Part shown: piece after piece, positions 34,070 through 42,633 of the stretch
Position numbering within the stretch: position 1 is the first letter of the stretch
Layout: every line of letters begins with the position of its first letter
DNA from: JBBEAM01 sp942491105
GTDB taxonomy: Bacteria; Pseudomonadota; Alphaproteobacteria; Kiloniellales; DSM-21159
DNA: 64,000 bases
NCBI GenBank assembly: GCA_942491105.1
Contig: CALNZX010000012.1
Location: forward strand, 372,001-436,000
Reading direction: 5' to 3'
Made by a program: the position numbers and the translations under genes
The notes under the pieces: model-generated
Database searches by the model: none
Seen by the model: the letters and a program-made list of their open reading frames with translations, nothing else
What the model was told of the DNA's origin: nothing

Positions 34070-35602
34070 CTAGGAGCGGTCCGCCCGCTCCGACGCCAAG
34101 GCATCGCGCAACGCGGTCTTGAGCACCTTGCCGTAGTTGTTCTTCGGCAACTCCTCGACGATGCGGTAATCGCGCGGCCGCTTGTAACGCGCCATGTTTT
34201 CGAGACAGAAGCCATCTAGCATTTCGGCGGACAGGTCCTCCGCGCCGCGCGGCACGACAAAGGCCACGACCTCCTCGATCAGGTCGGCGTGGGGCCGGCC
34301 GACCACGGCGGCCTCCGCGACGCCGGGATGCTGCAGCAGCACCTCCTCGATCTCCCGCGGGTAGATGTTCGACCCGCCCGAGATGATCAGGTCCTTGGAG
34401 CGGTCCTTCAGAGTCAAGAAGCCGCCTTCGTCGAGGCTGCCCAGATCGCCGGTATGCAGCCAGCCGTTCCTCAGCGTCGCGGCGGTTGCCTCCGGCGCGT
34501 TCCAGTACCCCAGCATCACGCAGTCGCTGCGGGTGACGATCTCGCCGATCTCGCCGGTCGGGACCTCCTGGTCCGCCTCATCGACGACGCGGACCTCGAC
34601 CAGACTGCGCGCGATCCCGCAGGAGCCGAGCAGACCCCGCTCGCGCGCCCGCAGGTGCCAGGACTTGGGCAGCAACGTGATGGTCATCGGCGACTCGCCC
34701 TGGCCATAGAGCTGCGCCAGTTTGGGCCCCAGAACGTCCAGCGCCCGCTCCAGATCGCTGACGTACATCGGCCCGCCGCCATAGACGATAGTGCGCAGGT
34801 TGGCCGTGTCGGCGCCGCTTTCGGCGACGTGATTCACCAAGCGGGTCAGCATGGTCGGCGCGGCGAAGAAGCTGACCTGCGGGTAGGCGGCGATCAGACG
34901 GCAGATCTCGGCGCTGTCGAAGGAACCGCGGCAGACCACCTGATGCCCGCCCTGGGCGATATGCGGTAGGGCATAAAGCCCGGAGCCATGGGACAGCGAG
35001 GCGGCGTGCAGCATGGTGTCGCCGAGTTCGACCCGGTCGATGTCGGCGTAGTAGGCCTGACTCATGAAGCCGAGATTGCGCTGGCTGAGGGTCGCGCCTT
35101 TCGGCCGGCCGGTGGTGCCGCTGGTATAGAACAGCCAGCAGGGCGCGTCCGGCGCCACCTCGGCGACGGGGATCGCCGCGCCGGCGAGCAGCTCCCGGTA
35201 GTCCCCGCCGCCCGCCTCGATGAGCGCCTCCAGGCTGGCGACCTCGTTATCGAGACCGGACAGGGTCTCGCCGAGGTCCGGGGTATAAACGCACAGCTTC
35301 GCGCCGGAATTCTCGAAGATGTAGGCGAACTCCTTGCGATGCAGGCGCGGGTTGATCGGCACCACGCAAAGCCCGGCGTGCCAGGCCGCGAAGGCGGTCT
35401 CGAAAAACGCCGGCGAATTGGACATCGCCAGCGCCACCCGGTCCCCCGGCTGGAGGCCAAGCGGCCCGCGCAGGCTGCCGGCCAAGCCGGAAACAGCGGT
35501 CGAGAGACTGGCGAAGCTGTGCACCAAGCGCTCGGCGTCGCTGACCGCCGGGCTGTCGGGGCTCGCCAAAGCCATCCTGTGAACGAGCATCGCGAGATTC
35601 AT
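34070..35602 (-). CDS. Acyl-CoA synthetase (AMP-dependent ligase)
   Basis: A 510-residue ANL-superfamily enzyme joining a carboxylic acid to CoA through an acyl-AMP. P-loop CWLFYTSGTTGRPKGATLSQ, the A5-type YGQGESPM, the TGD-containing LHTGDLGSLDEGGFL, hinge DRSKDLIISGGSNIYP and the catalytic Lys in PKNNYGKVLK are all intact. ATG 35602 follows a GTAGGTGTGG sequence; ATG 35608 is an alternative. It is 52 bases after the enoyl-CoA hydratase-family gene on the same strand, so the two may activate and then process one acid by beta-oxidation-like steps. Acid specificity cannot be read. Confidence 0.92.
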   Translation of the reverse strand: MNLAMLVHRMALASPDSPAVSDAERLVHSFASLSTAVSGLAGSLRGPLGLQPGDRVALAMSNSPAFFETAFAAWHAGLCVVPINPRLHRKEFAYIFENSGAKLCVYTPDLGETLSGLDNEVASLEALIEAGGGDYRELLAGAAIPVAEVAPDAPCWLFYTSGTTGRPKGATLSQRNLGFMSQAYYADIDRVELGDTMLHAASLSHGSGLYALPHIAQGGHQVVCRGSFDSAEICRLIAAYPQVSFFAAPTMLTRLVNHVAESGADTANLRTIVYGGGPMYVSDLERALDVLGPKLAQLYGQGESPMTITLLPKSWHLRARERGLLGSCGIARSLVEVRVVDEADQEVPTGEIGEIVTRSDCVMLGYWNAPEATAATLRNGWLHTGDLGSLDEGGFLTLKDRSKDLIISGGSNIYPREIEEVLLQHPGVAEAAVVGRPHADLIEEVVAFVVPRGAEDLSAEMLDGFCLENMARYKRPRDYRIVEELPKNNYGKVLKTALRDALASERADRS

Positions 35603-35654
35603 GGCCACACCTACTTATTGCCAGCCTTCTTGTAGGTGCCCGATGACGTTTCGC

Positions 35655-36440
35655 TCAAGTCTTCTTGCGCTTATCGAGAAAGGCCTGAACCCCCGACTGG
35701 CTGGCTTCGGTGCCGAACAGAAAGGACTGTGCCATCCACTCGTCGTCGAGGATCGCTTCCATCGAGGATTCGAAGGAGCGGTTCAGGATACGCTTGGTCA
35801 GGGTGATCGCCTTGGCGGAGGCGTCCGTCAGCCGCTGCGCGATCGCCTGGGCCTCGGGCAGCAGCTGCTCCGGGGCGACGACGCGGTTGACCAGCCCCAG
35901 GCGCTCCGCCTCCGTGGCGCCGATCCTGTCGCCGAGCAGCGCCAATTCCTTGGCACGGTGCAGCCCGACCAGCCGGGGCAGGCTGAACATGCCGCCGGCG
36001 TCTGGAGCCAGGCCGATCTTAAGGAAGCTCTGGACGAAGGAGGCCTCGCTGGAGGCGACGACCAGATCGCAGCCCAGGGCCAGATTGCACCCCGCCCCAG
36101 AAGCGATGCCGTTGACCGCGGCGATGACCGGCTGCGGCAGGGCCCACAGCGCCTTGAACCAGCGATGGGTCAAGCTGCCCATCAGCTCGTGCATCTCCTC
36201 TGGATTGGCGCTGAAGTCGTTGATGTCCCCGCCGGCGGAAAAGGCACGGCCGCTGCCGGTGACGATCACCGCACGGATCGACGGCTCCTGGGCGCAGCCG
36301 AGAAAAAAGTCGCCGAGTTCCTGCCGCAGCTGACGATTCATGGCGTTCAGCTGATCGGGCCGGTTCAGGGCCAGGGTTGCGACCCCGCTCGCGAAATCCA
36401 GTGCCAGGGTTTCGAATTGCCGCTCTAGTATCGTGCCCAT
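35655..36440 (-). CDS. Enoyl-CoA hydratase/isomerase family protein
   Basis: A 261-residue crotonase-fold enzyme. Oxyanion-hole segments GRAFSAGGDINDF and NGIASGAGCNLALGCDL are present. At the second catalytic position the sequence is LAPDAGGMFSLPRLVG, with Asp as in PaaG/isomerase-type members rather than the hydratase Glu, so isomerisation is as likely as hydration. It precedes the acyl-CoA synthetase in the same direction and is probably co-transcribed with it. Confidence 0.9.
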   Translation of the reverse strand: MGTILERQFETLALDFASGVATLALNRPDQLNAMNRQLRQELGDFFLGCAQEPSIRAVIVTGSGRAFSAGGDINDFSANPEEMHELMGSLTHRWFKALWALPQPVIAAVNGIASGAGCNLALGCDLVVASSEASFVQSFLKIGLAPDAGGMFSLPRLVGLHRAKELALLGDRIGATEAERLGLVNRVVAPEQLLPEAQAIAQRLTDASAKAITLTKRILNRSFESSMEAILDDEWMAQSFLFGTEASQSGVQAFLDKRKKT

Positions 36441-36992
36441 GAAAACTCCTGCGGATCGCTATGAGGGGACCCCTTGTTAGGCTCTGCCAGAGCCATTCTC
36501 AAGCTTTCCGCCAGCGGCCCAGCGGCGCGGCCCAGTCCCGTTTCAAGGACAGCGCCACGGGAGCGCCCTGGGGCGAGACCGACGCCGAGTTTACGCTGAC
36601 GCGCCAGGAGTTCATCGAGGAGCATCCCGAGGCCGCGGTCGGGGAAGTGGCGGGCGAATAGCTCCGCTTTCTGCCCGCTCGGATTTCGCATCCGCCGCGC
36701 CAGAAATGACAAGCCTCCGCCTTCAGAGCGGGGACTTGTTGCTATTCCAGAGGGTCGCGCAAAAGAAAAATGGCGACCTCCTCCCCCCATATCCGGAAAA
36801 ACCTCCCCCCTTAGAAGGACGTTCCCCCTTTTGTTCAATGGACAGTCGGACGCGGCCCAAAAATAATTTCCTCTAAAGAAGAATTTCCTCTTCAGAGGAA
36901 AAACGGTCGCCTTACACATTCACGGCCGGCGCCAGGGTGGACCGATAAGGCCTAAAACGTCTGACACAGAGCCGGCCGCAGGGGGGGAGTAC
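36441..36992. other. 552-base intergenic region without a convincing gene
   Basis: Two overlapping ORFs on opposite strands (36461-36661 plus, 36425-36919 minus) lack ribosome-binding sites and recognisable features and are treated as spurious. The right half becomes AT-rich and holds runs of C (CCTCCCCCC twice, CCCCC once, 36777-36832) and the TTTCCTCT repeats at 36867-36901, so it is probably the control region of the plus-strand APC transporter operon. Confidence 0.6.
36867..36901. promoter_or_regulatory. Direct and inverted TTTCCTCT repeats (candidate operator)
   Basis: TTTCCTCT occurs at 36867-36874 and again at 36884-36891; the second copy forms a perfect 8-base inverted repeat with AGAGGAAA at 36894-36901 across a two-base spacer. 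It is 92 bases upstream of the first gene of the APC transporter operon. There is no following T-run, which argues against a terminator. Confidence 0.45.
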
Positions 36993-37310
36993 ATGACTCA
37001 AGACCTCGAAAGCCGCATCGACAAGATGTTCCGGCTCGATTGCATCTGGGCCTGGGGATTCGTTGTCGTTCTCTGGTGCGTGGTTGGGTTCGTTTTCTAT
37101 TCGATACACACCACCATCGATGACAGCGCCATCGACGCCGTTTTGATCGTCGCCGCAGCCTTGCTTCTGATTTTCAACACCGCGTCGATCGGCGCCATGG
37201 TGCGCCATTACAGCCACGACAAGCACGCCATCTACGAACGCGATATCCGGCATCTCGATGCCTATCGCGCCGGTACCGAGGGCCATCTCGACCAGCAGCT
37301 GGCCGATTAG
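36993..37310 (+). CDS. Small two-helix membrane protein, first gene of the APC permease operon
   Basis: A 105-residue protein with two predicted membrane helices (about 18-39 and 48-68), an acidic N-terminus and a His/Asp-rich cytosolic tail (HYSHDKHAIYERDIRHLD). The start has a run of purines (GGGGGGGAG) upstream. I recognise no family. It heads a row of three small membrane proteins before an APC permease, with 25 bases to the next gene, which makes an accessory or sensory role in that transporter plausible. Confidence 0.75.
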   Translation: MTQDLESRIDKMFRLDCIWAWGFVVVLWCVVGFVFYSIHTTIDDSAIDAVLIVAAALLLIFNTASIGAMVRHYSHDKHAIYERDIRHLDAYRAGTEGHLDQQLAD

Positions 37311-37335
37311 CGAATCCGTTTCAGGGGGAAACATC

Positions 37336-37719
37336 ATGGCAGTACAGAAATACAGGCCGCCGGAACAATCCAAGGGCGGCCAGATCTTCGATTCCGTCTT
37401 TTTGCTGGCCCTGGTCTACATAACGCTCTTTGCGCCGCTGATCCTCGGCCTCACGGGCGGCGGCACCACCATCGACCGCCCGGACGAGATTTCCTGGGAA
37501 ACGCTCGGGCAGAACGAGACGATGCAGGCACAGTGGGAAAAACTGGGCCACACGCCGGAAAGCGCGGCCGACATCATCACCGAACGCTTCGACTACAGCA
37601 TCGACCCTTTGATGCTTGCGATTACCGCGTTGGTGATCATCGGCTACTTCATTTTCCTGCTGAAGATGTCGGAGAAGGAATACCGCGAGGTGATCGCGGA
37701 GAAATTCGATTCCGAGTAA
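37336..37719 (+). CDS. Small two-helix membrane protein of the APC permease operon
   Basis: A 127-residue protein from ATG 37336 (Shine-Dalgarno CAGGGGGAA). Helices lie at about 19-42 and 92-115, separated by a roughly 50-residue hydrophilic loop that is probably periplasmic (TTIDRPDEISWETLGQNE). The C-terminus is charged. No family is recognised. Its gene order with neighbours at 36993 and 37809 suggests small subunits of the downstream permease. Confidence 0.75.
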   Translation: MAVQKYRPPEQSKGGQIFDSVFLLALVYITLFAPLILGLTGGGTTIDRPDEISWETLGQNETMQAQWEKLGHTPESAADIITERFDYSIDPLMLAITALVIIGYFIFLLKMSEKEYREVIAEKFDSE

Positions 37720-37808
37720 CCGGATTGGCGCTCCTGAGCCTGATTCAACTTCAGTAAAGCGACAAAACGCGCCGGCGAAGCGCGCCGGACAGGGGAGGTA
37801 AAGTCTCA

Positions 37809-38000
37809 ATGGATTTCTGGGATATCTTCGAATACGCCGCATGGGCGGTCTCGGCTCTGATCTTCTTCTGGATGATCACCGACACCCTGCGCGTCAACCG
37901 TGAGTACGACGAGGACATGCTGCTGTCCTCCCGCGAAGGCGTCGACGAGTTGCTGGAAGATGGCGACGCCAGCGCAATCAGCGAAAAGGGAGGGCAGTAA
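37809..38000 (+). CDS. Small single-helix membrane protein next to APC permease
   Basis: A 63-residue protein with one N-terminal membrane helix (about 7-25) and a strongly acidic cytosolic tail (REYDEDMLLSSREGVDELLE). The ribosome-binding site GGGGAGG is strong and the permease gene begins three bases after the stop, so tight coupling supports a role as a permease partner. No family is recognised. Confidence 0.75.
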   Translation: MDFWDIFEYAAWAVSALIFFWMITDTLRVNREYDEDMLLSSREGVDELLEDGDASAISEKGGQ

Positions 38001-38003
38001 GTC

Positions 38004-39398
38004 ATGGCGGATAGCAAAACCAGCACCGCAGGCGCCCAGCAGTTCAATCTGCTGCGCGTTCTGGGGCCGGTGCATGTCTGGGCACTCGGCGTAGGCATCG
38101 TCCTCGTCGGCGAGTTCATGGGCTGGAATTTCTCGGTCGGCAAGGGCGGCGCCATGGGCTCGCTGATCGCCTGCTGGGTGATCGGCCTGCTCTATACCTG
38201 CGTCGCGATGATCGATTCCGAGGTCACCTCGACCGTGGCCGCGGCCGGTGGCCAGTACGCCCAAGCCAAACACATTATCGGCCCGCTGATGGCCTTCAAC
38301 GTCGGCCTCTATCTGGTCATGGCCTATACCATGCTGGAAGCCGCCGACGCCCTGGTGGTCGGCGATCTGCTCGCCGTGGTCGCCGCCGAGATGGGCCACG
38401 AGGCCTTGGATCCGAAGCCCTTCGTGGTCTTGACCATCGCCCTGCTGGCTTTCCTGAACTATCGCGGCGTCTTCATGACCCTGACGATCAACTTCGTCAT
38501 CACGGCCGCCGCGTTTCTGTCCATCGTCATCCTGTTCGTCGGCGTACAGCCCTGGAACCCCGGTGCCATCCTGCAGCACCATGATCTGCTGACCGATCTG
38601 CCTTACGGCTGGATCGGCGTGATCGCCGCGTTCCAGTTCGGTATCTGGTACTACCTGGGCATCGAGGGCACCTGCCAGGCCGCGGAGGAAGTGCGGTCCC
38701 CGGCACGCTCGCTGCCGCTCGGAACCATGAGCGGCATCATCACGCTGCTGATCGCCGCCTCCTTGACCTGGTACATGGCCTCGGGGCTGCTGCCTTGGGA
38801 ATATCTCGGCCAGGCGGCGGTGCCGCTTTACGATACCGCGCGGATGACGGGCAGCACCGCGCTGCAGATCTTCCTGTTCATCGGCACCACCTTCTCCGCG
38901 ATCGCCTCGGCGAACGGCTGCATCAACGATGCCTCGCGGTCCTGGTTCTCCATGGGCCGCGACCGCTACATGCCGACCTGGTTCGGCGCGGTGCATCCGC
39001 GATACCGCACGCCCTATCGCACGATCCTCTTCCTGATCCCGATCGCGGTGTCCTTCGCCTTCACCGGGCTGCTCGACCAGGTGATCACCTTCTCGATCCT
39101 CTCGGGGCTGCTCGGCTACACCTTCATGCCGATGAACATGTACATGTTCCGCAAGAAATGGCCGCTCGGCAGCATCAAGCGGGGCTATGTCCATCCCTTC
39201 CACCCGCTGCCGGCCATTGTGCTGCTGATACTCTGCACGGCGACCTTCTTCGCCACCTTCCTCGGCTATGGGTCGCAGCTGCTTGCGATGATGGCTTTCT
39301 ACATCGTGGCTTCGCTGTGGTTCGCCTTTCACCGCTACCGCTACGTGCGCAGAGGCGATCAGTTCACCATGCCCTGGCCGAAACCTCTGGGCTACTAG
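38004..39398 (+). CDS. APC-family amino acid/ethanolamine permease
   Basis: A 464-residue, 12-helix APC transporter. The N-terminal region (LGPVHVWALGVGIVLVGEFMGWN) matches the unwound helix-1 substrate site of the ethanolamine permease (EutP/Eat) branch, and STVAAAGGQYAQAKH and EGTCQAAEEVRSPARSLP are family-typical. It probably takes up ethanolamine or another small amine or amino acid by proton or cation symport. It is preceded by three small membrane proteins and followed 15 bases later by a universal stress protein. No ethanolamine ammonia-lyase gene is in the window. Confidence 0.88.
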   Translation: MADSKTSTAGAQQFNLLRVLGPVHVWALGVGIVLVGEFMGWNFSVGKGGAMGSLIACWVIGLLYTCVAMIDSEVTSTVAAAGGQYAQAKHIIGPLMAFNVGLYLVMAYTMLEAADALVVGDLLAVVAAEMGHEALDPKPFVVLTIALLAFLNYRGVFMTLTINFVITAAAFLSIVILFVGVQPWNPGAILQHHDLLTDLPYGWIGVIAAFQFGIWYYLGIEGTCQAAEEVRSPARSLPLGTMSGIITLLIAASLTWYMASGLLPWEYLGQAAVPLYDTARMTGSTALQIFLFIGTTFSAIASANGCINDASRSWFSMGRDRYMPTWFGAVHPRYRTPYRTILFLIPIAVSFAFTGLLDQVITFSILSGLLGYTFMPMNMYMFRKKWPLGSIKRGYVHPFHPLPAIVLLILCTATFFATFLGYGSQLLAMMAFYIVASLWFAFHRYRYVRRGDQFTMPWPKPLGY

Positions 39399-39413
39399 GA
39401 GAGAGGGCGCAAC

Positions 39414-39845
39414 ATGTTTGAAAAACTACTGTGCGCGGTTGACGGCTCCCGCTCCTCGCAAAAGGCGGCGGCGCTAGCCGCCGCCCTCGCGGGGAAACTG
39501 GGAGCCAAGCTTACCTTCCTGACCGTACAGACGATGGATGCCAAGCACGCGGCGAAGGAGCTCTATTGGGACAGCCGCCTGCTTGGCGCGGCGGAGCTGC
39601 AGTCCGAGCGTGAACTCGAAGACGCCCGGCAGGCCGCGAAATCCGCGGGTCTATCGGACGTCGACTGCGTCAAGACCTACGGACGCAGCGTCGGCGAAGC
39701 CATCGTCGCCTACGCGGAAAAGGAAGGCTTCAGCCATATCGTCACCGGGTCGAGCGGACGCAGCGGCGTCGAGCGCTTGATGCTCGGGTCGGTGGCGGCC
39801 GATGTCGTCGCCCGGGCTCACTGCCCGGTCACCATCGCCCGCTAG
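39414..39845 (+). CDS. Universal stress protein (UspA family)
   Basis: A 143-residue single-domain UspA protein. The ATP-binding motif GSSGRSGVERLMLGSVA is complete, so it belongs to the nucleotide-binding class. It follows the APC permease by 15 bases; Usp proteins linked to transporters can act as ATP/AMP-dependent regulators of transport. A stable hairpin lies 12 bases after the stop. Confidence 0.92.
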   Translation: MFEKLLCAVDGSRSSQKAAALAAALAGKLGAKLTFLTVQTMDAKHAAKELYWDSRLLGAAELQSERELEDARQAAKSAGLSDVDCVKTYGRSVGEAIVAYAEKEGFSHIVTGSSGRSGVERLMLGSVAADVVARAHCPVTIAR

Positions 39846-39856
39846 CACGGGACCGG

Positions 39857-39886
39857 GACCGGCGGAAAGGGGTCTCTCCGCCGGTC
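39857..39886 (+). terminator. GC-rich hairpin after the universal stress protein gene
   Basis: Ten perfect base pairs, GACCGGCGGA (39857-39866) with TCCGCCGGTC (39877-39886), around a 10-base loop. No T-run follows, so it may be a weak terminator or an RNA-processing and stability element rather than a classical Rho-independent terminator. Confidence 0.45.
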
Positions 39887-39911
39887 TCGACACCGTTCTG
39901 GAAAGGACTCC

Positions 39912-40589
39912 ATGCGCTTCGACGTCCTCGCTCTCGCAACGCTCTTTTTCCTTTGCCTGATTTGGCTCTACCGGCGCGATCAAGCGCGTGGCAAGGCGGT
40001 ACGCCTCAACGCCCTCGAACCCTGCCGAGGGCTTTTCTCAGACACCATCTGGACTGTCGATCAAGCCGGTTTCCCGGTGCTGCGCGGCCACTACCGCGGA
40101 CACGAGGTCTGCCTGGAATTGCTGGTCGAGGCCGTCTCGGTGCGCAAGCTGCCGCAGCTCCTGCTCAAGGTGACCCTGGCGGCGCCGGTCGCGACACGCG
40201 GCGTGCTCGATATCATGCAGCGGCCGTTGAACGTCGAGTTCTACTCCCCGGCGAACGAGCTGCCGCACGCCCTGCCGCGGCCGCCGGGCTGGCCCGAACA
40301 CGCGGTGCTGAGAAGCGACCAGGAGGAACTGCCGTTTCCACGCGAGATCCTGGATCGTCATGTCGCGCTGTTCGACGATACGCAGATCAAGGAAATGCTG
40401 GTGACACCGCGCGGCCTGCGCATCGTTTATCGGCTCGCCGAGGCGGAACGCTCCACCTATCTGGTGCTGCGCCAGGCCCAGTTCCGCACCAATCAAGCCG
40501 AGCCCGGCAAGGTCGCGGAGCTGCTGGATAGTATGCTGACGCTGCGCGCCGAGATCGCCGCCGCGCCCCCGCAAAGACTTAGCGCCTGA
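39912..40589 (+). CDS. Membrane-anchored protein of unknown function
   Basis: A 225-residue protein with an N-terminal helix (about 4-20) and a soluble domain of alternating beta strands (ARGKAVRLNALEP onward). The orientation suggests a single-pass inner-membrane anchor with a large cytosolic or periplasmic domain. I recognise no family. The stop is 13 bases before the next small membrane protein, with which it is probably co-expressed. Confidence 0.7.
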   Translation: MRFDVLALATLFFLCLIWLYRRDQARGKAVRLNALEPCRGLFSDTIWTVDQAGFPVLRGHYRGHEVCLELLVEAVSVRKLPQLLLKVTLAAPVATRGVLDIMQRPLNVEFYSPANELPHALPRPPGWPEHAVLRSDQEELPFPREILDRHVALFDDTQIKEMLVTPRGLRIVYRLAEAERSTYLVLRQAQFRTNQAEPGKVAELLDSMLTLRAEIAAAPPQRLSA

Positions 40590-40602
40590 CGGAGAGAACA
40601 GA

Positions 40603-40914
40603 GTGAGTCACACTACCGCCATGCCGCAAAAGCCCCCCATCAATCCCTATCTCGTGCTCGTGGTCGCCGCCCTGCTGCCCGGCGTCGGACATATGCTGAT
40701 ACGGATGCAGAGCCGGGGACTGACCTTCCTGTTCTTTACGCTGCTCTTTGGCTGGATCACCTTCCACCTGACCACGCCGGAGCATTCCTGGGCGGGCCGC
40801 TATGCCGGCGGGCTGATGATCTATTCGATCTCGGTCCTGGATGCCTACAAACACGCCCGGCTGCGGTTGGAACGCTTCCGCCGCGGCCTGCCGCTGGATG
40901 GCAGCAAAGGCTAG
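40603..40914 (+). CDS. Small polytopic membrane protein of unknown function
   Basis: A 103-residue protein starting with GTG at 40603 after GGAGAG. Three hydrophobic segments (about 17-34, 40-56 and 66-80) and a basic C-terminal tail are seen, with LLPGVGHMLIRMQSRGLTFL giving a pattern like TM2-type or small DUF membrane proteins. No confident family. It is the last plus-strand gene before the convergent EEP gene. Confidence 0.7.
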   Translation: MSHTTAMPQKPPINPYLVLVVAALLPGVGHMLIRMQSRGLTFLFFTLLFGWITFHLTTPEHSWAGRYAGGLMIYSISVLDAYKHARLRLERFRRGLPLDGSKG

Positions 40915-40930
40915 AGCGGGCGCCCCCTAA

Positions 40931-41812
40931 TCAGACGCCCGGGCCGGGCAAGGCCGCGGGATCCAAACGCAAGCGGATCGGTTGATGGTCGGAGGCATCG
41001 GTCTCGGTGTCGACCTCGATCTCGCGCAAGGCCGGTACCGCCGCCGGAGAGGCCAGAAAGTAGTCGCGGCAGTGGGCGCCCGCGGGCCATTGCTCATGAT
41101 CGAAGATCCCACAGGTCGGATCGTGCGGCAGATCCTGGCGCAGCAGGCGCCAGGCATCGCGGTAGATTGCCACGCCGCCCTCCCGCTCCGGCGCGAGCAG
41201 GGCTCCGTAGACGGCATCGTCGACCTCGGCGTTGAAGTCGCCGCACAGCAAGCAGGCATCGGGGCGCGCCGCGTAGCCGTAGATACCCGCCGCCGCCACG
41301 CGCCCTGCGGCGTTGTTCGCGGCAACCTCGGCCTGCAAGGCGCTCAAGCGCATCGCCTGCGCCCGCCGCTGAACCTGCGAGTGAAACTCGAGATGGGTGG
41401 TCATCACGCGCAGCTCGCGGCCCTTCGCTTCGACCACGACCTCCGTCGCCTGGCGCGGCATGTGCTTGACCGCAGGATCGGGCGGCTGCGGCAGCGCGTG
41501 CTGAAAAACCTGAAGCACCGGTAGACGCGATAGCACCAGGTTGCCGAACTGCTGCCGGATGCCCAAGCCGCGCCCGGCCGAGTAGTCCAGGGCCGGGCCG
41601 TAAACCGGCTCGTATTGGCGAAAGTGATCGCTGAGCACGCCGACCTGGTCGCAATCGGCCTCGGGCGCCAGTTCGGGCACGAAGCGGGCGACCTCCTGCA
41701 GGCAGATCACGTCGGGGTCGCTCAAGGCCTTAATCCGCTCGGCGATGCGCGCCAGATCGATCCGGCCATCGCAGCCCTTGCCGAATTGAATATTCCAGGT
41801 GACCAGCTCCAT
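40931..41812 (-). CDS. Endonuclease/exonuclease/phosphatase (EEP) family phosphoesterase, end of Ugp operon
   Basis: A 293-residue DNase I-fold metal phosphoesterase. Asn in VTWNIQFGKG, Glu in VICLQEVARF, His in TTHLEFHS, the Asp/Asn pair in LLCGDFNAEVDD and the final DASDHQPIRL complete the active site. No signal peptide is seen, so it acts in the cytoplasm. The start (41812) shares a base with the UgpE stop. As the last gene of a Ugp-type uptake operon it may cleave an imported phosphodiester, such as a glycerophosphodiester; a nuclease or inositol-phosphatase role is possible. Confidence 0.82.
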   Translation of the reverse strand: MELVTWNIQFGKGCDGRIDLARIAERIKALSDPDVICLQEVARFVPELAPEADCDQVGVLSDHFRQYEPVYGPALDYSAGRGLGIRQQFGNLVLSRLPVLQVFQHALPQPPDPAVKHMPRQATEVVVEAKGRELRVMTTHLEFHSQVQRRAQAMRLSALQAEVAANNAAGRVAAAGIYGYAARPDACLLCGDFNAEVDDAVYGALLAPEREGGVAIYRDAWRLLRQDLPHDPTCGIFDHEQWPAGAHCRDYFLASPAAVPALREIEVDTETDASDHQPIRLRLDPAALPGPGV

Positions 41813-42633
41813 CACTTGATCCCCGCTTGCATGAAGGACTGCACGAATTGCCTCTGGAACAACAGGAAGGCGATCAGCAGCGGCGAGACGGCAAGCAGCG
41901 TCCCGGCCGAGATGATCGACCAATCGACGCCGGATTCCGGCGCGCCGAAGATCGCAAGACCGACGGTCAGCGGCCGGGTCGAGACGGAATTGGTGATGAC
42001 CAGCGGCCAAAGGAAGTTGTTCCAATGGTGACTGATCGACACCAAGCCGTAGGCGATATAGGTCGGGCGCGCCAGCGGCACGAAAACCTTCCACAGAATC
42101 TGAAGCTCGCCGCAGCCCTCGACCCGCGCGGCGTCCTCCAACTCCTTGGGAATCGTCTTGAAGGTCTGGCGCAGCAGAAAGATGCCGAAGGCGCTGGCCA
42201 TATAGGGCAGGCCGATGGCCAGGATGCTGTCGACCAGGCCGAGGGACGCCATGGTCGAATAGTTTTCGACGATCAGCACCTCGGGCATGATCATCAGCTG
42301 CAGCAGAACCAGCACGAAGGCGACGTTCTTGCCGCGGAAGTCGTAGCGCGCGAAGGCATAGGCCGCGAGGGTGCAGAGCACGAGCTGCGCCGCGAGGATC
42401 AAGCTGACCAGCAGGAAGGTGTTGAGAAAGTAGCGGGCGAAGGGCGCCCGCGACCAGGCATCGGCGAAGTTCTGTAGGGTCAGCGGCGCCAGGAGATCGA
42501 AGTTGATGGCGTACTCGGGCGGATGAAATGCCGCCCAAAAGGCATAAAGCAGCGGCAGGAACCACAGCACCGCCAGGAACCAGGCGCCGAACACCTCCAG
42601 CCCGCGCCATAGGGAGAATTCCCGGCGCATCAT
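41812..42633 (-). CDS. ugpE: UgpE-like ABC transporter permease
   Basis: A 273-residue inner-membrane permease with six predicted helices and the cytoplasmic EAA loop EDAARVEGCGELQILWKVFVP that docks on the ATPase. It overlaps the UgpA gene by four bases. With UgpA, UgpB and UgpC it forms a carbohydrate (CUT1-type) importer; the UgpB-like binding protein suggests glycerol-3-phosphate or related phosphodiesters. UgpE labels rest on family similarity and the operon, not on a diagnostic residue. Confidence 0.8.
   Translation of the reverse strand: MMRREFSLWRGLEVFGAWFLAVLWFLPLLYAFWAAFHPPEYAINFDLLAPLTLQNFADAWSRAPFARYFLNTFLLVSLILAAQLVLCTLAAYAFARYDFRGKNVAFVLVLLQLMIMPEVLIVENYSTMASLGLVDSILAIGLPYMASAFGIFLLRQTFKTIPKELEDAARVEGCGELQILWKVFVPLARPTYIAYGLVSISHHWNNFLWPLVITNSVSTRPLTVGLAIFGAPESGVDWSIISAGTLLAVSPLLIAFLLFQRQFVQSFMQAGIK

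Noticed and set aside
36461..36661. 66-codon plus-strand open frame
   Set aside because: No Shine-Dalgarno, no family and an abnormal composition; treated as intergenic.
36425..36919. 164-codon minus-strand open frame upstream of the enoyl-CoA hydratase-family gene
   Set aside because: No ribosome-binding site or recognisable domain, it spans C-rich and repeat elements, and overlaps the neighbouring gene start.
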